DNA of 64,000 nt from Limnohabitans lacus (lineage in GTDB: Bacteria; Pseudomonadota; Gammaproteobacteria; Burkholderiales; Burkholderiaceae_C): assembly GCF_030053395.1 (NCBI RefSeq), contig NZ_JASGBH010000010.1, positions 62,001-126,000 on the forward strand. Reading direction: 5' to 3'. Shown here in pieces: positions 53,876 through 61,487 of this stretch. A model generated the notes under the pieces. It saw only the letters and a list, made by a program, of their open reading frames with translations. It ran no database searches and was not told the origin of the DNA. Position 1 is the stretch's first letter. Each line of letters starts with the position of its first letter. The position numbers and the translations under genes are program-made.

Positions 53876-54553
53876 TCAGCGCACCGCCCAGCCGCCCGAC
53901 ATGGGAAAGGCTTGGCCGACAAAGCAGCTGGCAGCGTCGCTGCACAGGTAGGCCACAAAGCTCGCGTCTTCTTCGGCTTTGACCAAGCGGCCCAGCGGCA
54001 CTTCGCGCTTGAGGCGCTCTTGAAACCTCGGATTCGCCTGCACTTCGGCTGGGAAGTAGGTGGGGTTGTCGACAAAGTTTTGCGCCACGGCATTGAGCTG
54101 GATGTTGTCGGGCGCCAGTTCCACGCCTGCAGCCTGCACATAGGCCAGTTGCGCACCGCGTGCGGCGCTGTAGGTGGCGGCCCGCTTCATGCCGCGCAGG
54201 GCCGAGGCACTGCCCATCACAATGATTTTGCCGCCGCCACGGGCCTTCATGCCGGGCACGACCGCCCGCACCAAGCGGGGCAGTGGGTCGACCATCACCT
54301 CAAACACCTGGCGCCATTCGTCTTCGTCGATTTGCGTCACGGGGGTGGATGGCGCAGGCAGCGCCAGGTTGATCACCAGCGCATCGAGTGGGCCAGCCGT
54401 GTCGATCAGGGCCTGGGCATCGTGCGGTGCGGTGAGCAAGCGTTCGTCGGCGATCACCTCCGCGCCACATTGCGCCAAGGCCTGACACAAGGCCGGGCCC
54501 ATGAAGTCTTTGGCCTGGGTCACCAGGATGCGTTTGCCAGACAAGTTGACCAT
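53876..54553 (-). CDS. Halohydrin-dehalogenase-like SDR-fold protein
   Basis: A 225-aa Rossmann-fold protein related to short-chain dehydrogenases but lacking their cofactor motif TGxxxGIG. Instead residues 12-19 read TQAKDFMG, the T-x4-F-x-G pattern of halohydrin dehalogenases. The catalytic set is Ser115-x12-Tyr128-x3-Arg132 (Lys replaced by Arg), again the halohydrin dehalogenase triad; NFVDNPTYFP and GQAFPMSGGW match the halide-site and C-terminal regions of HheC from memory. Such enzymes make epoxides from vicinal haloalcohols and open epoxides with azide, cyanide or nitrite. AGGAG precedes the ATG at 54553. It lies 45 bp downstream of gloA on the same strand. Confidence 0.65.
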   Translation of the reverse strand: MVNLSGKRILVTQAKDFMGPALCQALAQCGAEVIADERLLTAPHDAQALIDTAGPLDALVINLALPAPSTPVTQIDEDEWRQVFEVMVDPLPRLVRAVVPGMKARGGGKIIVMGSASALRGMKRAATYSAARGAQLAYVQAAGVELAPDNIQLNAVAQNFVDNPTYFPAEVQANPRFQERLKREVPLGRLVKAEEDASFVAYLCSDAASCFVGQAFPMSGGWAVR

Positions 54554-54598
54554 GTGAGGACTCCTGAAAATGATCGCCTTTGGCGCTGATGCCAAGGC

Positions 54599-54997
54599 TC
54601 AGAGGTTCGCGTATTGCGGCCGCTGAATCAACTCGATCTTGTAGCCATCGGGATCGGTGACAAAGGCAATGACGGTACTGCCGCCTTTGACCGGGCCAGG
54701 CTCGCGCGTCACGTTGCCGCCAGCGGCTTTGATCTTGTCACAGGCGGCGTAAACGTCCGGCACACCCAGAGCGATGTGGCCATAGGCGCTGCCCATGTCA
54801 TAGCTGTCCACGCCCCAGTTGTACGTCAGCTCAATTTCGGCATGGTCTGGGTTGGTGCCGTAGCCGACAAATGCCAGCGAGTATTTGTACTCGGGGTTTT
54901 CCGAGGTGCGTTGCAGCGTCATGCCCAGCACTTGGGTGTAAAAGTCGATCGAGCGTTGCAGGTTGCCCACGCGCAGCATGGTGTGAAGAAGTCTCAT
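54599..54997 (-). CDS. gloA: Glyoxalase I (lactoylglutathione lyase), Ni-type
   Basis: A 132-aa glyoxalase that isomerises the methylglyoxal-glutathione adduct to S-lactoylglutathione. All four metal ligands are in the E. coli positions: His5, Glu56, His74 and Glu122; the short length without loops is the Ni/Co-dependent type. It is co-directional with the SDR upstream (205 bp away) and the dehalogenase-like gene downstream (45 bp). The 205-bp gap before the SDR gene shows GC-rich sequence with no clear promoter or terminator. Confidence 0.96.
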   Translation of the reverse strand: MRLLHTMLRVGNLQRSIDFYTQVLGMTLQRTSENPEYKYSLAFVGYGTNPDHAEIELTYNWGVDSYDMGSAYGHIALGVPDVYAACDKIKAAGGNVTREPGPVKGGSTVIAFVTDPDGYKIELIQRPQYANL

Positions 54998-55202
54998 GGT
55001 CGGGTTCCAGGGGTCAAAGTCGGCATTTCAAAAACAGGGCAGGCCTGTCGGGCATGAGGCTAAAGGGTACCATCCAGCCCGACCGGCGGGGCATCGGCCG
55101 TGGTGCGTCCGCGACTCGGCTTCACCATGCTGTGCACCCCTTGCGCCTGCGCCAAGCCGCAGCCGATGTGGGGTAGGGATGTGTTCACACCCAGGGGTTT
55201 TT

Positions 55203-55997
55203 TCAAACAGGCACGGTGTAGTTGAGCGCCATGCGACCGCCATCCACGGTGACGATTTCCCCCGTGATGTAGCTGGCCGCGTCGCTGGCCAAAAAGGCCA
55301 CCACCTTGGCCACTTCATCGGGCTCTCCGAGGCGCTTCATCGGGGTGCGCATCATGATTTTCTTTTCGGCCGCTTCGCTCGTCAGCACCGCTTGGCGGGC
55401 CAGTTCGGTGGCGATCGTGCCGGGGGCTACCGCATTCACGCGGATGCCAAAGTCAGCCAGTGCCAAAGACATGGCCCGCGTCAACTGGTTGATGCCGCCT
55501 TTGCTCACGTTGTAGCTGGCGATGTTGGGGATGGCCAGCACCGCATTGACCGAGCTCATGTTGACGATGGCACCGCCCCCGGTGCCCTTCATGGCACGGG
55601 CTGCGGCCTGGCCCATCAGGAACGAGCCTTTGATGTTCACCTTGATCACCGCATCGAAGTCTTCCTCGGTCACGTCCAGAAAGTCGGCTGCCTTGAAGAT
55701 GCCCGCGTTGTTGACCAGCACGTCGATGCGGCCAAAGGCCTCCAGCACGTGGTCCACCAGGGCGTCGACATCGGCCTTGCGCGAAACGTCACAGGCCATG
55801 AAGCGGGCACTGTGGCCTTGTTCGCGCAGTTGCGCTGCAACGGCGTTGCCCCTCTCGCTGTTCACATCGGCCAGCACCACATGGGCTTGCTCGTGGGCAA
55901 AGCGGCGAGCACAGGCTTCGCCAATGCCATTGGCCGCGCCGGTGACGATGACCACGCGGCCTTGCAGACCGAAACTCAAATTGATCAAAGGGAACAT
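55203..55997 (-). CDS. Short-chain dehydrogenase/reductase (classical SDR)
   Basis: A 264-aa oxidoreductase with all classical SDR motifs: TGAANGIGEA (~19-28), DVNSE for NAD preference (Asp after strand 2), NNAG (~96), catalytic Ser in NMSSVNA and YNVSKGG (Tyr-x3-Lys), and PGTIATELAR. Asp rather than Arg in the second strand suggests NAD(H). The substrate is unknown; it resembles proteins annotated as glucose-1-dehydrogenase or 3-oxoacyl reductase. AGGAG lies 8 bases before the ATG. Confidence 0.92.
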   Translation of the reverse strand: MFPLINLSFGLQGRVVIVTGAANGIGEACARRFAHEQAHVVLADVNSERGNAVAAQLREQGHSARFMACDVSRKADVDALVDHVLEAFGRIDVLVNNAGIFKAADFLDVTEEDFDAVIKVNIKGSFLMGQAAARAMKGTGGGAIVNMSSVNAVLAIPNIASYNVSKGGINQLTRAMSLALADFGIRVNAVAPGTIATELARQAVLTSEAAEKKIMMRTPMKRLGEPDEVAKVVAFLASDAASYITGEIVTVDGGRMALNYTVPV

Positions 55998-56103
55998 GGG
56001 ATGGACTCCTCGCTGGGTTGGCGTTCAAGCACGCCATGCTGCCACATTCAGGACAGGCCGATGTCCTGCACTGAGTTCCATCTCTTTTGGGCGCCTGAGC
56101 ACA

Positions 56104-56121
56104 ACGCGCCCCAAGGCGCGT
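56104..56121. other. Hairpin between divergent SDR and VOC genes
   Basis: ACGCGCC (56104-56110) and GGCGCGT (56115-56121) form a perfect 7-bp stem with loop CCAA, in the 196-bp divergent gap. No T-run follows. The rest of the gap shows no clear promoter. Confidence 0.4.
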
Positions 56122-56193
56122 GAGCCCTGTGGGCATCAAGTACCATGACAGCTGTTCATCAATGCCCCATCTCGGGTCTTCAAGGAGATTGCA

Positions 56194-56571
56194 ATGTTCA
56201 GCCATGTCATGGTCGGGGTGAAAGACCTCGAAGCTTCTAAAAAGTTTTACGACGCCGTCTTGGGCACCTTGGGCCAGGCCCCAGGGATGGCCAACAACAA
56301 CCGTTATTTTTACCGCAGCCCCGCCGGCTCGTTTGGCATCACCACCCCCATCAACGGCGAAGCCGCCAGCGTGGGCAATGGCAGCACCTATGGGTTCAAA
56401 GCGGCTTCGATCGAGCAAGCCGATGCCTTCCACGCGGCAGGCCTGGCCCACGGTGGCGTGACTTGCGAAGACCCACCCGGCTGGCGTGAAGGCGCAGCTG
56501 GCAAGCTGTACCTGGCTTACCTGCGCGATCCGGACGGCCACAAGATCTGCGTCTTGCATCGTCCTGGATGA
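56194..56571 (+). CDS. VOC-family (glyoxalase/bleomycin-resistance-like) protein
   Basis: A 125-aa VOC-superfamily protein of two beta-alpha-beta3 repeats (MFSHVMVGVKDLEASKKFYD opens the first; YLRDPDGHKICVLHRPG closes the second). The family includes dioxygenases, isomerases and antibiotic-binding proteins; His4 and Glu/His candidates suggest a metal site, but the reaction is unknown. A good ribosome site (AAGGAG) precedes the ATG. It is followed by the DTW-domain gene 49 bp later. Confidence 0.85.
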   Translation: MFSHVMVGVKDLEASKKFYDAVLGTLGQAPGMANNNRYFYRSPAGSFGITTPINGEAASVGNGSTYGFKAASIEQADAFHAAGLAHGGVTCEDPPGWREGAAGKLYLAYLRDPDGHKICVLHRPG

Positions 56572-56620
56572 AAGCACCGACCACGCTGTTGGCGCACATC
56601 CTCGGTGAGGGCGCTCGCCG

Positions 56621-57418
56621 ATGGCGCATGGCCCAGTCTGCGGCTTGATGGGACATGTTCGTTTGAAAACACCCCACGCTGTCGCGCGCCTGCGCACCGA
56701 GCGCCTGGCCCGCAGCGCCAAGCCTTTCATGGCCCGTGGCGGCATCAAAGGCGAGCGCTGTCCCGGCTGTCGCCTGGTGCCCAGCCATTGCATCTGCGCA
56801 CTGCATCCCGAGTTGCCCACGCAAGCGGGCATGTGTTTGCTGATGGCCGACATCGAGCCCCTCAAGCCCAGCAACACCGGCTGGCTGATCGCCGATGTGG
56901 TGCCAGACACCTTCGCCTTTGGGTGGGCCCGCACCGAGGTCGACCCGTCCTTGCTGGCGCTGCTGGCCGATCCACAATGGCAAGCGTTTGTCGTGTTCCC
57001 GGGTGAATTTGTGACACCCGAGCGGGTGCTGCACGAGCTGCCGGTTTTGCCCGAAGGTCGGCGTCCTTTGTTCGTCTTGCTCGACGCCACCTGGCCCGAA
57101 GCGCGCAAGATGTTCCGCAAAAGCCCGTACCTCAACCATCTGCCTGTGCTCAGTTTGAAGCCCGAACAGCTGTCACGCTACCTGCTGAGGCGCTCAAGGC
57201 GGGAGGACCATTTGTGCACCAGCGAAGTGGCATCGCTGTGCTTGGAGTTGGCGGGTGAGCCCACGGCTGCACAGACCTTGCAGGCCTATCTGGACGTGTA
57301 CACGCACCATTATTTGCAAGCCAAGCACCAGTTGCCGCCGGACCTGAATGGGGCGGCATACGCCCAGTGGCGTGCGGTCCAAAGCGAGATCTCGCCAGCG
57401 TTGGCCCCTGATCTTTGA
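56621..57418 (+). CDS. DTW-domain protein (tRNA-uridine aminocarboxypropyltransferase-like)
   Basis: A 265-aa DTW protein. Four cysteines in CPGCRLVPSHCICAL (~46-60) suggest a zinc site; the family motif is DATWPEARKM (~148-157), followed by RRSRREDHLCTSEVA. E. coli TapT (YfiP) of this family makes acp3U47 in tRNAs, so the same is likely here. The start is uncertain: ATG 56621 (weak GAGG 10 bases upstream) or ATG 56648, nine codons later. It ends 45 bp before the convergent thioesterase gene. Confidence 0.86.
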   Translation: MAHGPVCGLMGHVRLKTPHAVARLRTERLARSAKPFMARGGIKGERCPGCRLVPSHCICALHPELPTQAGMCLLMADIEPLKPSNTGWLIADVVPDTFAFGWARTEVDPSLLALLADPQWQAFVVFPGEFVTPERVLHELPVLPEGRRPLFVLLDATWPEARKMFRKSPYLNHLPVLSLKPEQLSRYLLRRSRREDHLCTSEVASLCLELAGEPTAAQTLQAYLDVYTHHYLQAKHQLPPDLNGAAYAQWRAVQSEISPALAPDL

Positions 57419-57463
57419 AGTCGCGCAGAGGGCCCTGTGCGGTATGCGACAGGACCAGGAGCT

Positions 57464-58015
57464 TCAGGCACTGGTTTTGCTGGACATTTCAAAAACCAGG
57501 CAGGCGGTGCTGGCATGGGCGTACAAGGTGCCATCGGGGCCAACCAGCCGGGCCTCGGCGGTCGCCAGCTGGCGACCGCAGTGCACCACCTGGCCGATGG
57601 CCCGCACGCGTTGCACTTTGGGCGTGAGGGCTTTGACCAATTTGACACTCAGGTCGGCCGTGGTGTAGCCCCGACCGGGCGGCATCATGGTGTGCACAGC
57701 GCAGCCCAGCGCCGAGTCGAGCAAGGTGGCAAACCAGCCGCCGTGCACGGTGCCCAGTGGGTTCATGTGGTCCAGCCCGGGCTTGCCCTGAAAGATGGCT
57801 TGGCCTTCACTGACGTCCACCAGCACAAAGTTCAAAGTCTTGGCGATGCTGGCATAGGGCAACTCGCCTGCAAGCAGGCCCTGCATCACTTGAAGGCCGG
57901 TTTTGCCCTCGATTTGTTCACGTGTGGCCACGCCGGGGCCGGCGCCTGCGTCCATGCGGGCGCGGATCACGCGCTCTTCTTCGATCCATTTTTCAAGCAA
58001 GGAAGAGGTCGTCAT
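57464..58015 (-). CDS. PaaI-family hotdog thioesterase
   Basis: A 183-aa hotdog-fold acyl-CoA thioesterase of the PaaI type. The central helix LGTVHGGWFATLLDSALGCA carries the HGG motif and the catalytic Asp, and YTTADLSVKLVKALTPK follows. The N-terminal ~55 residues (with EERVIRARMDAG) are longer than in E. coli PaaI (140 aa). It is the last gene of the minus-strand sugar-acid/dioxygenase run, 52 bp after the dioxygenase gene; it may hydrolyse a CoA ester from aromatic degradation, but this is inference. Confidence 0.88.
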   Translation of the reverse strand: MTTSSLLEKWIEEERVIRARMDAGAGPGVATREQIEGKTGLQVMQGLLAGELPYASIAKTLNFVLVDVSEGQAIFQGKPGLDHMNPLGTVHGGWFATLLDSALGCAVHTMMPPGRGYTTADLSVKLVKALTPKVQRVRAIGQVVHCGRQLATAEARLVGPDGTLYAHASTACLVFEMSSKTSA

Positions 58016-58067
58016 TTTGGATGGGAAGCTGAGCTGTATTTCAACGTTAGGCCTTGAGCTTCGCTGA

Positions 58068-58964
58068 TCATTTCAAGGCGTCGGTCATCACGAAGTTGTA
58101 TTGCAGCGTGAAGAAGTCGCGGTCCATGGTTTTGCCATCGGGCGCTGGTCCGGGTTTTTGCGGCACGAAGTCCGCAATCAGGGAAGGGCGCACGCCAAAT
58201 ACCGCATCGCTGTAGAGGTTTTGGCTGGTGCGGTCAAAGATGTGGGTGATCAAGGGGCGCTGTCCGGGCGCCTGGATGCGAAAGTGCAAATGCGCTGGGC
58301 GCCAGCTTCTGCCGGTGGTGGCCTTGAGCATTTGGATAGCGGTGCCGTCTTGGGGCACGGGGTAGTCCACCGGCAAGACCGACCAAAAGCTGTAACGGCC
58401 ATCGGCGCCGGTGGTCAACACCGCACGCGCCCAAGGGCCGTTTTCTTCGATGCCGTCTTGCACGTCGTACAGACCCCGATCGTCCGAATGCCAGACATCA
58501 ATGACCGCGTTGGCCACCGGTTGGCCATGGATGTCCAGAATTTGGCCTTGGGCATACATGGGTGTGCCAGCCGCGCCCGCACTGATGTCTGCGCCCATCG
58601 CAAACTGGGGCGCATTCTCAAGCAAGAAGGGGCCGACCAGGGTGGGCTCGGTGGCGTGTTCGGGGCGGGGGTAGTCCTGCGTCACGGTGAGCATGGACAA
58701 GCCAAAAGCGTCCGAAAAAATCATGAACTCGTTGCGGCCCGGCGAGCACCATTTGCCGGTCTCTTCGAGAAAGCTCATCGTGAAGGCCCATTCCTCGGCG
58801 GTGAGCTTGACCTCTTTGGCAAAGCTGTGGATGTGCTTGATCAAAGACAGCATCAGCTCACGCAGGCGTGGGTCGGGTGTTTTCGAGTAACGCGCCAGCA
58901 CCTCCTCGGTGATCAGGTGCAAAGCGTCGTAGCGGTGTTCGGTGGTGTTGGGGGTATCGCTCAT
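58068..58964 (-). CDS. Intradiol ring-cleavage dioxygenase (hydroxyquinol/catechol type)
   Basis: A 298-aa non-haem Fe(III) dioxygenase that opens catechol-type rings between the hydroxyls. It has an N-terminal helical dimerisation domain (~15-95) and the beta-sandwich catalytic domain. Iron ligands are Tyr166 (RGLYDVQ), Tyr201 (VDYPVPQ), His225 and His227 (RPAHLHFRI). GPFLLENAP and the overall length are closest to hydroxyquinol 1,2-dioxygenases, with catechol 1,2-dioxygenase as the alternative. It lies 41 bp downstream of the KDPGal aldolase gene on the same strand, an unusual neighbour. Confidence 0.9.
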   Translation of the reverse strand: MSDTPNTTEHRYDALHLITEEVLARYSKTPDPRLRELMLSLIKHIHSFAKEVKLTAEEWAFTMSFLEETGKWCSPGRNEFMIFSDAFGLSMLTVTQDYPRPEHATEPTLVGPFLLENAPQFAMGADISAGAAGTPMYAQGQILDIHGQPVANAVIDVWHSDDRGLYDVQDGIEENGPWARAVLTTGADGRYSFWSVLPVDYPVPQDGTAIQMLKATTGRSWRPAHLHFRIQAPGQRPLITHIFDRTSQNLYSDAVFGVRPSLIADFVPQKPGPAPDGKTMDRDFFTLQYNFVMTDALK

Positions 58965-59005
58965 GGTGGGTATTTCCGGAGGTGAATAAACGGAGGCTTG
59001 ATTGA

Positions 59006-59632
59006 TCAGCCCCGCAAGGCTCGCACAAAGCGCTGGGCTGCGGCGCCCACCTCTTGCGCCGATTGGCCCGGCTTGTACAACGCCGATCCCAAACCAAATC
59101 CTTTGGCGCCTGCGCTCAGGTAGGCGGCCATGTTGTCGGGTGTGATGCCGCCCACGGGCAGCAAAGCGGTGCTGCTGGGCAAGACCGCGCGCAGGGCCTT
59201 GAGCACGCTGGGGGTGATCATTTCGGCTGGGAAAAGTTTCAGGGCATGGGCGCCCGCATGCAGCGCTGCAAAGGCCTCGCTGGGCGTGGCCACGCCAGGC
59301 ACACAGACCAGACCCAGGCGCAAGGCTTCATGCACGACCACCGGATCAAAGTGCGGCGAAATGATGATGCGCCCGCCTGCGGCCTGCACCTCGCGCACCT
59401 GCGCGCTGGTGAGCACGGTGCCCGCGCCGATCAAATGGTTCGGGTGCTGCGCAGCCAAAGCCGCGATGCTCTCCAAAGGGCGGGGTGAGTTGAGCGGCAC
59501 TTCGATCAAGGCAAAGCCGCTGTCCACCAAGGCATGGCCGATGGCGGGCGCCTCTTCGGGCGTGAGGCCACGCAAAATGGCGACCAGCGGCAGTTGATCC
59601 AGCGCTTGCGCGAATTGTTCGGCAGTGTTCAT
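59006..59632 (-). CDS. dgoA: 2-Dehydro-3-deoxy-6-phosphogalactonate (KDPGal) aldolase
   Basis: A 208-aa class I aldolase of the Eda/DgoA family that cleaves KDPGal to pyruvate and glyceraldehyde-3-phosphate. General base Glu44 (FALIEVPLNSP) and Schiff-base Lys132 (HALKLFPAE) are present, with GAGTVLT and PVGGITPDN loops. The PLNSPRPLESI segment and its pairing with dgoK mark it as the galactonate type rather than Eda. The ATG at 59632 overlaps the dgoK stop (ATGA), so the two are coupled. Confidence 0.93.
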   Translation of the reverse strand: MNTAEQFAQALDQLPLVAILRGLTPEEAPAIGHALVDSGFALIEVPLNSPRPLESIAALAAQHPNHLIGAGTVLTSAQVREVQAAGGRIIISPHFDPVVVHEALRLGLVCVPGVATPSEAFAALHAGAHALKLFPAEMITPSVLKALRAVLPSSTALLPVGGITPDNMAAYLSAGAKGFGLGSALYKPGQSAQEVGAAAQRFVRALRG

Positions 59633-60537
59633 GCGGTGTGTGTCCAAGGTTGGGCCAAAGCGGCGTGTCCTGCCCAGGTGGCTTCATCGCCCAGGCATTG
59701 GCTGTCCATGCCCAAGGCGTGCAAAGCCACGGTGTAGCGCTGCGTGAGCTGGGCGCTGCCCACCAGCAGCACAGCACTGCCAGGGCGTGCCATGGCCCGC
59801 AGCTCTTCGCCGATCAAAAGGCCGGATAAAAATGAGGGGTGCTGCTCGGGCGGCAGGCTGCCAAACAGCGCCAGGGTGCGGGTGGCAAACATGCTCGACA
59901 GCACACTGGGTGTGCGCTGTGCCAATTGCACGCCGTGCACAAAAGCGCCTTCATGCCAGGGCGCATCGGCCTGCAGGGTGCGCGAGAGGATCGAATGCTG
60001 GCTCAAGAGCGCGAACACTTCACCGGTCATGAAGCTGCGAAAGCTCAGCACGCGCCCAGCCGCCACCTGCGCCCATTTGCTGTGGGTGCCGGGCAGAACC
60101 ACGGTGGCATCGCGCTGCCCCGACAAAGTCAGCGCACCAAAAATCTGGATCTCTTCGCCGCGCATCACATCGTGCTGCGGCACGGGCAGGCCATCGTGGT
60201 GCTGGCAGCTCAGGCCTGGCACGATCGCCATGCGCCCGGCTTGCAGCCAGTGCAGGGCGCCCGCCAATTCTTCAAAGCCCGCAGGGCAGGGGCAGTAGGG
60301 CGCTTCTTGCCAGCCTTGCTGGCTGCCCGCCATGCCCGAGATCAGGCAAAAGGCCTCGGGCGCTTGCATCCAGTCACCAAAGCATGCGTCAAACACGGCT
60401 TCAAACTGGCCTTTCGCCACGGTCATGATGCCGCGAGGGAACTGCCGCGATTCCAGGACTTGGCCTGCCGCATCCAAACGGGCGCCGCGCAAACTGCTGG
60501 TGCCCCAATCGACGGCGATCAATGGGCGTGTGCTCAT
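59629..60537 (-). CDS. dgoK: 2-Dehydro-3-deoxygalactonokinase
   Basis: A 302-aa DgoK-family kinase (ASKHA-type fold) that phosphorylates 2-keto-3-deoxygalactonate. VDWGTSSLRGARLD (~9-22) is the phosphate-1 motif, MRGEEIQIFGAL and VLPGTHSKWAQV are conserved, and GSAQLTQRY lies near the C-terminus. The ATG at 60537 overlaps the stop of the upstream PfkB kinase gene (ATGA). The open frame to 61107 is a shadow of that kinase. It acts directly before DgoA in the De Ley-Doudoroff route. Confidence 0.94.
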   Translation of the reverse strand: MSTRPLIAVDWGTSSLRGARLDAAGQVLESRQFPRGIMTVAKGQFEAVFDACFGDWMQAPEAFCLISGMAGSQQGWQEAPYCPCPAGFEELAGALHWLQAGRMAIVPGLSCQHHDGLPVPQHDVMRGEEIQIFGALTLSGQRDATVVLPGTHSKWAQVAAGRVLSFRSFMTGEVFALLSQHSILSRTLQADAPWHEGAFVHGVQLAQRTPSVLSSMFATRTLALFGSLPPEQHPSFLSGLLIGEELRAMARPGSAVLLVGSAQLTQRYTVALHALGMDSQCLGDEATWAGHAALAQPWTHTA

Positions 60538-61481
60538 GGCTGGAGGCTTTTCAAAACGGCATCGGGGCGTGGCAAGGGCGCGACCGCGCCATAGCCTTGC
60601 ACCGACAGCGAGGCCGCGGCATTGGCATAGGCGGTGGCGGTCCACACATCGTCGCCTTGCGACAGGCGTGCCAGCAAGTTGCCTGCAAAGCAGTCGCCAG
60701 CACCCGTGGCGTCCACCGCTTGCACGGCGCAGCCGGGCACACGTTGACGTGTCTGCCCATCGGAAGCGATCGCCCCCTCGGCGCCGAGTTTGAGCACCAC
60801 GTGCTGCGCGCCTTGTGCGTGGCACCAGTCCACGATGGCATCGGGCTCGGTCAAGCCGGTCAAGGCCGTGATGTCTTCCAAGCTGGGCAAGAACAGATCG
60901 CACAGCCCGATGGCGTGGGTGATGCACGCTTGGGCGCGGGCCAGCGGCCAGAGCAACAAACGCAAATTCGAGTCGAGCGCCACCCGCGTGCCCGAGGCAC
61001 GTGCGGTCTGCATGGCGGCCAAAGCCGTGTCGCAAGCCGATGCCGAAATCGCCAGGCTGATGCCCGACAAGTGCAGCCACCGGCTGGCTTCGATCGTGCC
61101 TTGCCAAGTCTGCACGTCAGAAGGCTGCATGCGGCTGGCGGCGGAGCCTGCGCGGGCATAGCTGAAGTGGTGGCCCTGTGCATCGTGGCTGACAAAGTAC
61201 ATGCCGGTGGGGGCATTCGCATCGCGCAGCACCGCTTGGGTGTTCACGTTCTCGCCTTGCCACAAATCCATCAGGCGGTCGCCCCAGCGGTCTGTGCCCA
61301 AGCGCGTGAGGTAGGCCACCTGAGCGCCGGCGCGGGCTGCAGCAATGGCCGCGTTGCTGGTGTCGCCGCCAAAGCCTTGCAGGTACAAAGGCGGATCCGC
61401 CTGCGTCTGGTTGAACTCGACCATGGCCTCACCCAAGGCCACGATGTCGCATGTTTTGACGCGTGTGGTCTCAGCGCACAT
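60534..61481 (-). CDS. kdgK: PfkB-family 2-dehydro-3-deoxygluconokinase (KdgK-like)
   Basis: A 315-aa ribokinase-fold kinase. LQGFGGDTSNAAIAAARAGA (~34-53) is the sugar-binding N-terminal motif and VDATGAGDCFAGNLL (~259-273) the ATP/catalytic motif with base Asp. The GDTSN box is typical of KDG kinases, which phosphorylate 2-keto-3-deoxygluconate to KDPG. That product would be cleaved by Eda encoded at 53 kb. It overlaps dgoK by 4 bp and follows the DenD-like gene by 6 bp. Two kinases of different folds in one operon suggest that both keto-deoxy epimers are processed. Confidence 0.9.
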   Translation of the reverse strand: MCAETTRVKTCDIVALGEAMVEFNQTQADPPLYLQGFGGDTSNAAIAAARAGAQVAYLTRLGTDRWGDRLMDLWQGENVNTQAVLRDANAPTGMYFVSHDAQGHHFSYARAGSAASRMQPSDVQTWQGTIEASRWLHLSGISLAISASACDTALAAMQTARASGTRVALDSNLRLLLWPLARAQACITHAIGLCDLFLPSLEDITALTGLTEPDAIVDWCHAQGAQHVVLKLGAEGAIASDGQTRQRVPGCAVQAVDATGAGDCFAGNLLARLSQGDDVWTATAYANAAASLSVQGYGAVAPLPRPDAVLKSLQP

Positions 61482-61487
61482 GGCGAC

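Noticed and set aside
55175-55200. GGGATGTGTTCACACCC followed by AGGGGTTTTTT, terminator-like on the plus strand
   Set aside because: The loop would be two bases, the T-run is separated from the stem, and no plus-strand gene ends there.
58068-58964. Protocatechuate 3,4-dioxygenase
   Set aside because: A single polypeptide with the N-terminal helical dimerisation domain fits catechol/hydroxyquinol dioxygenases; no second subunit gene is adjacent.
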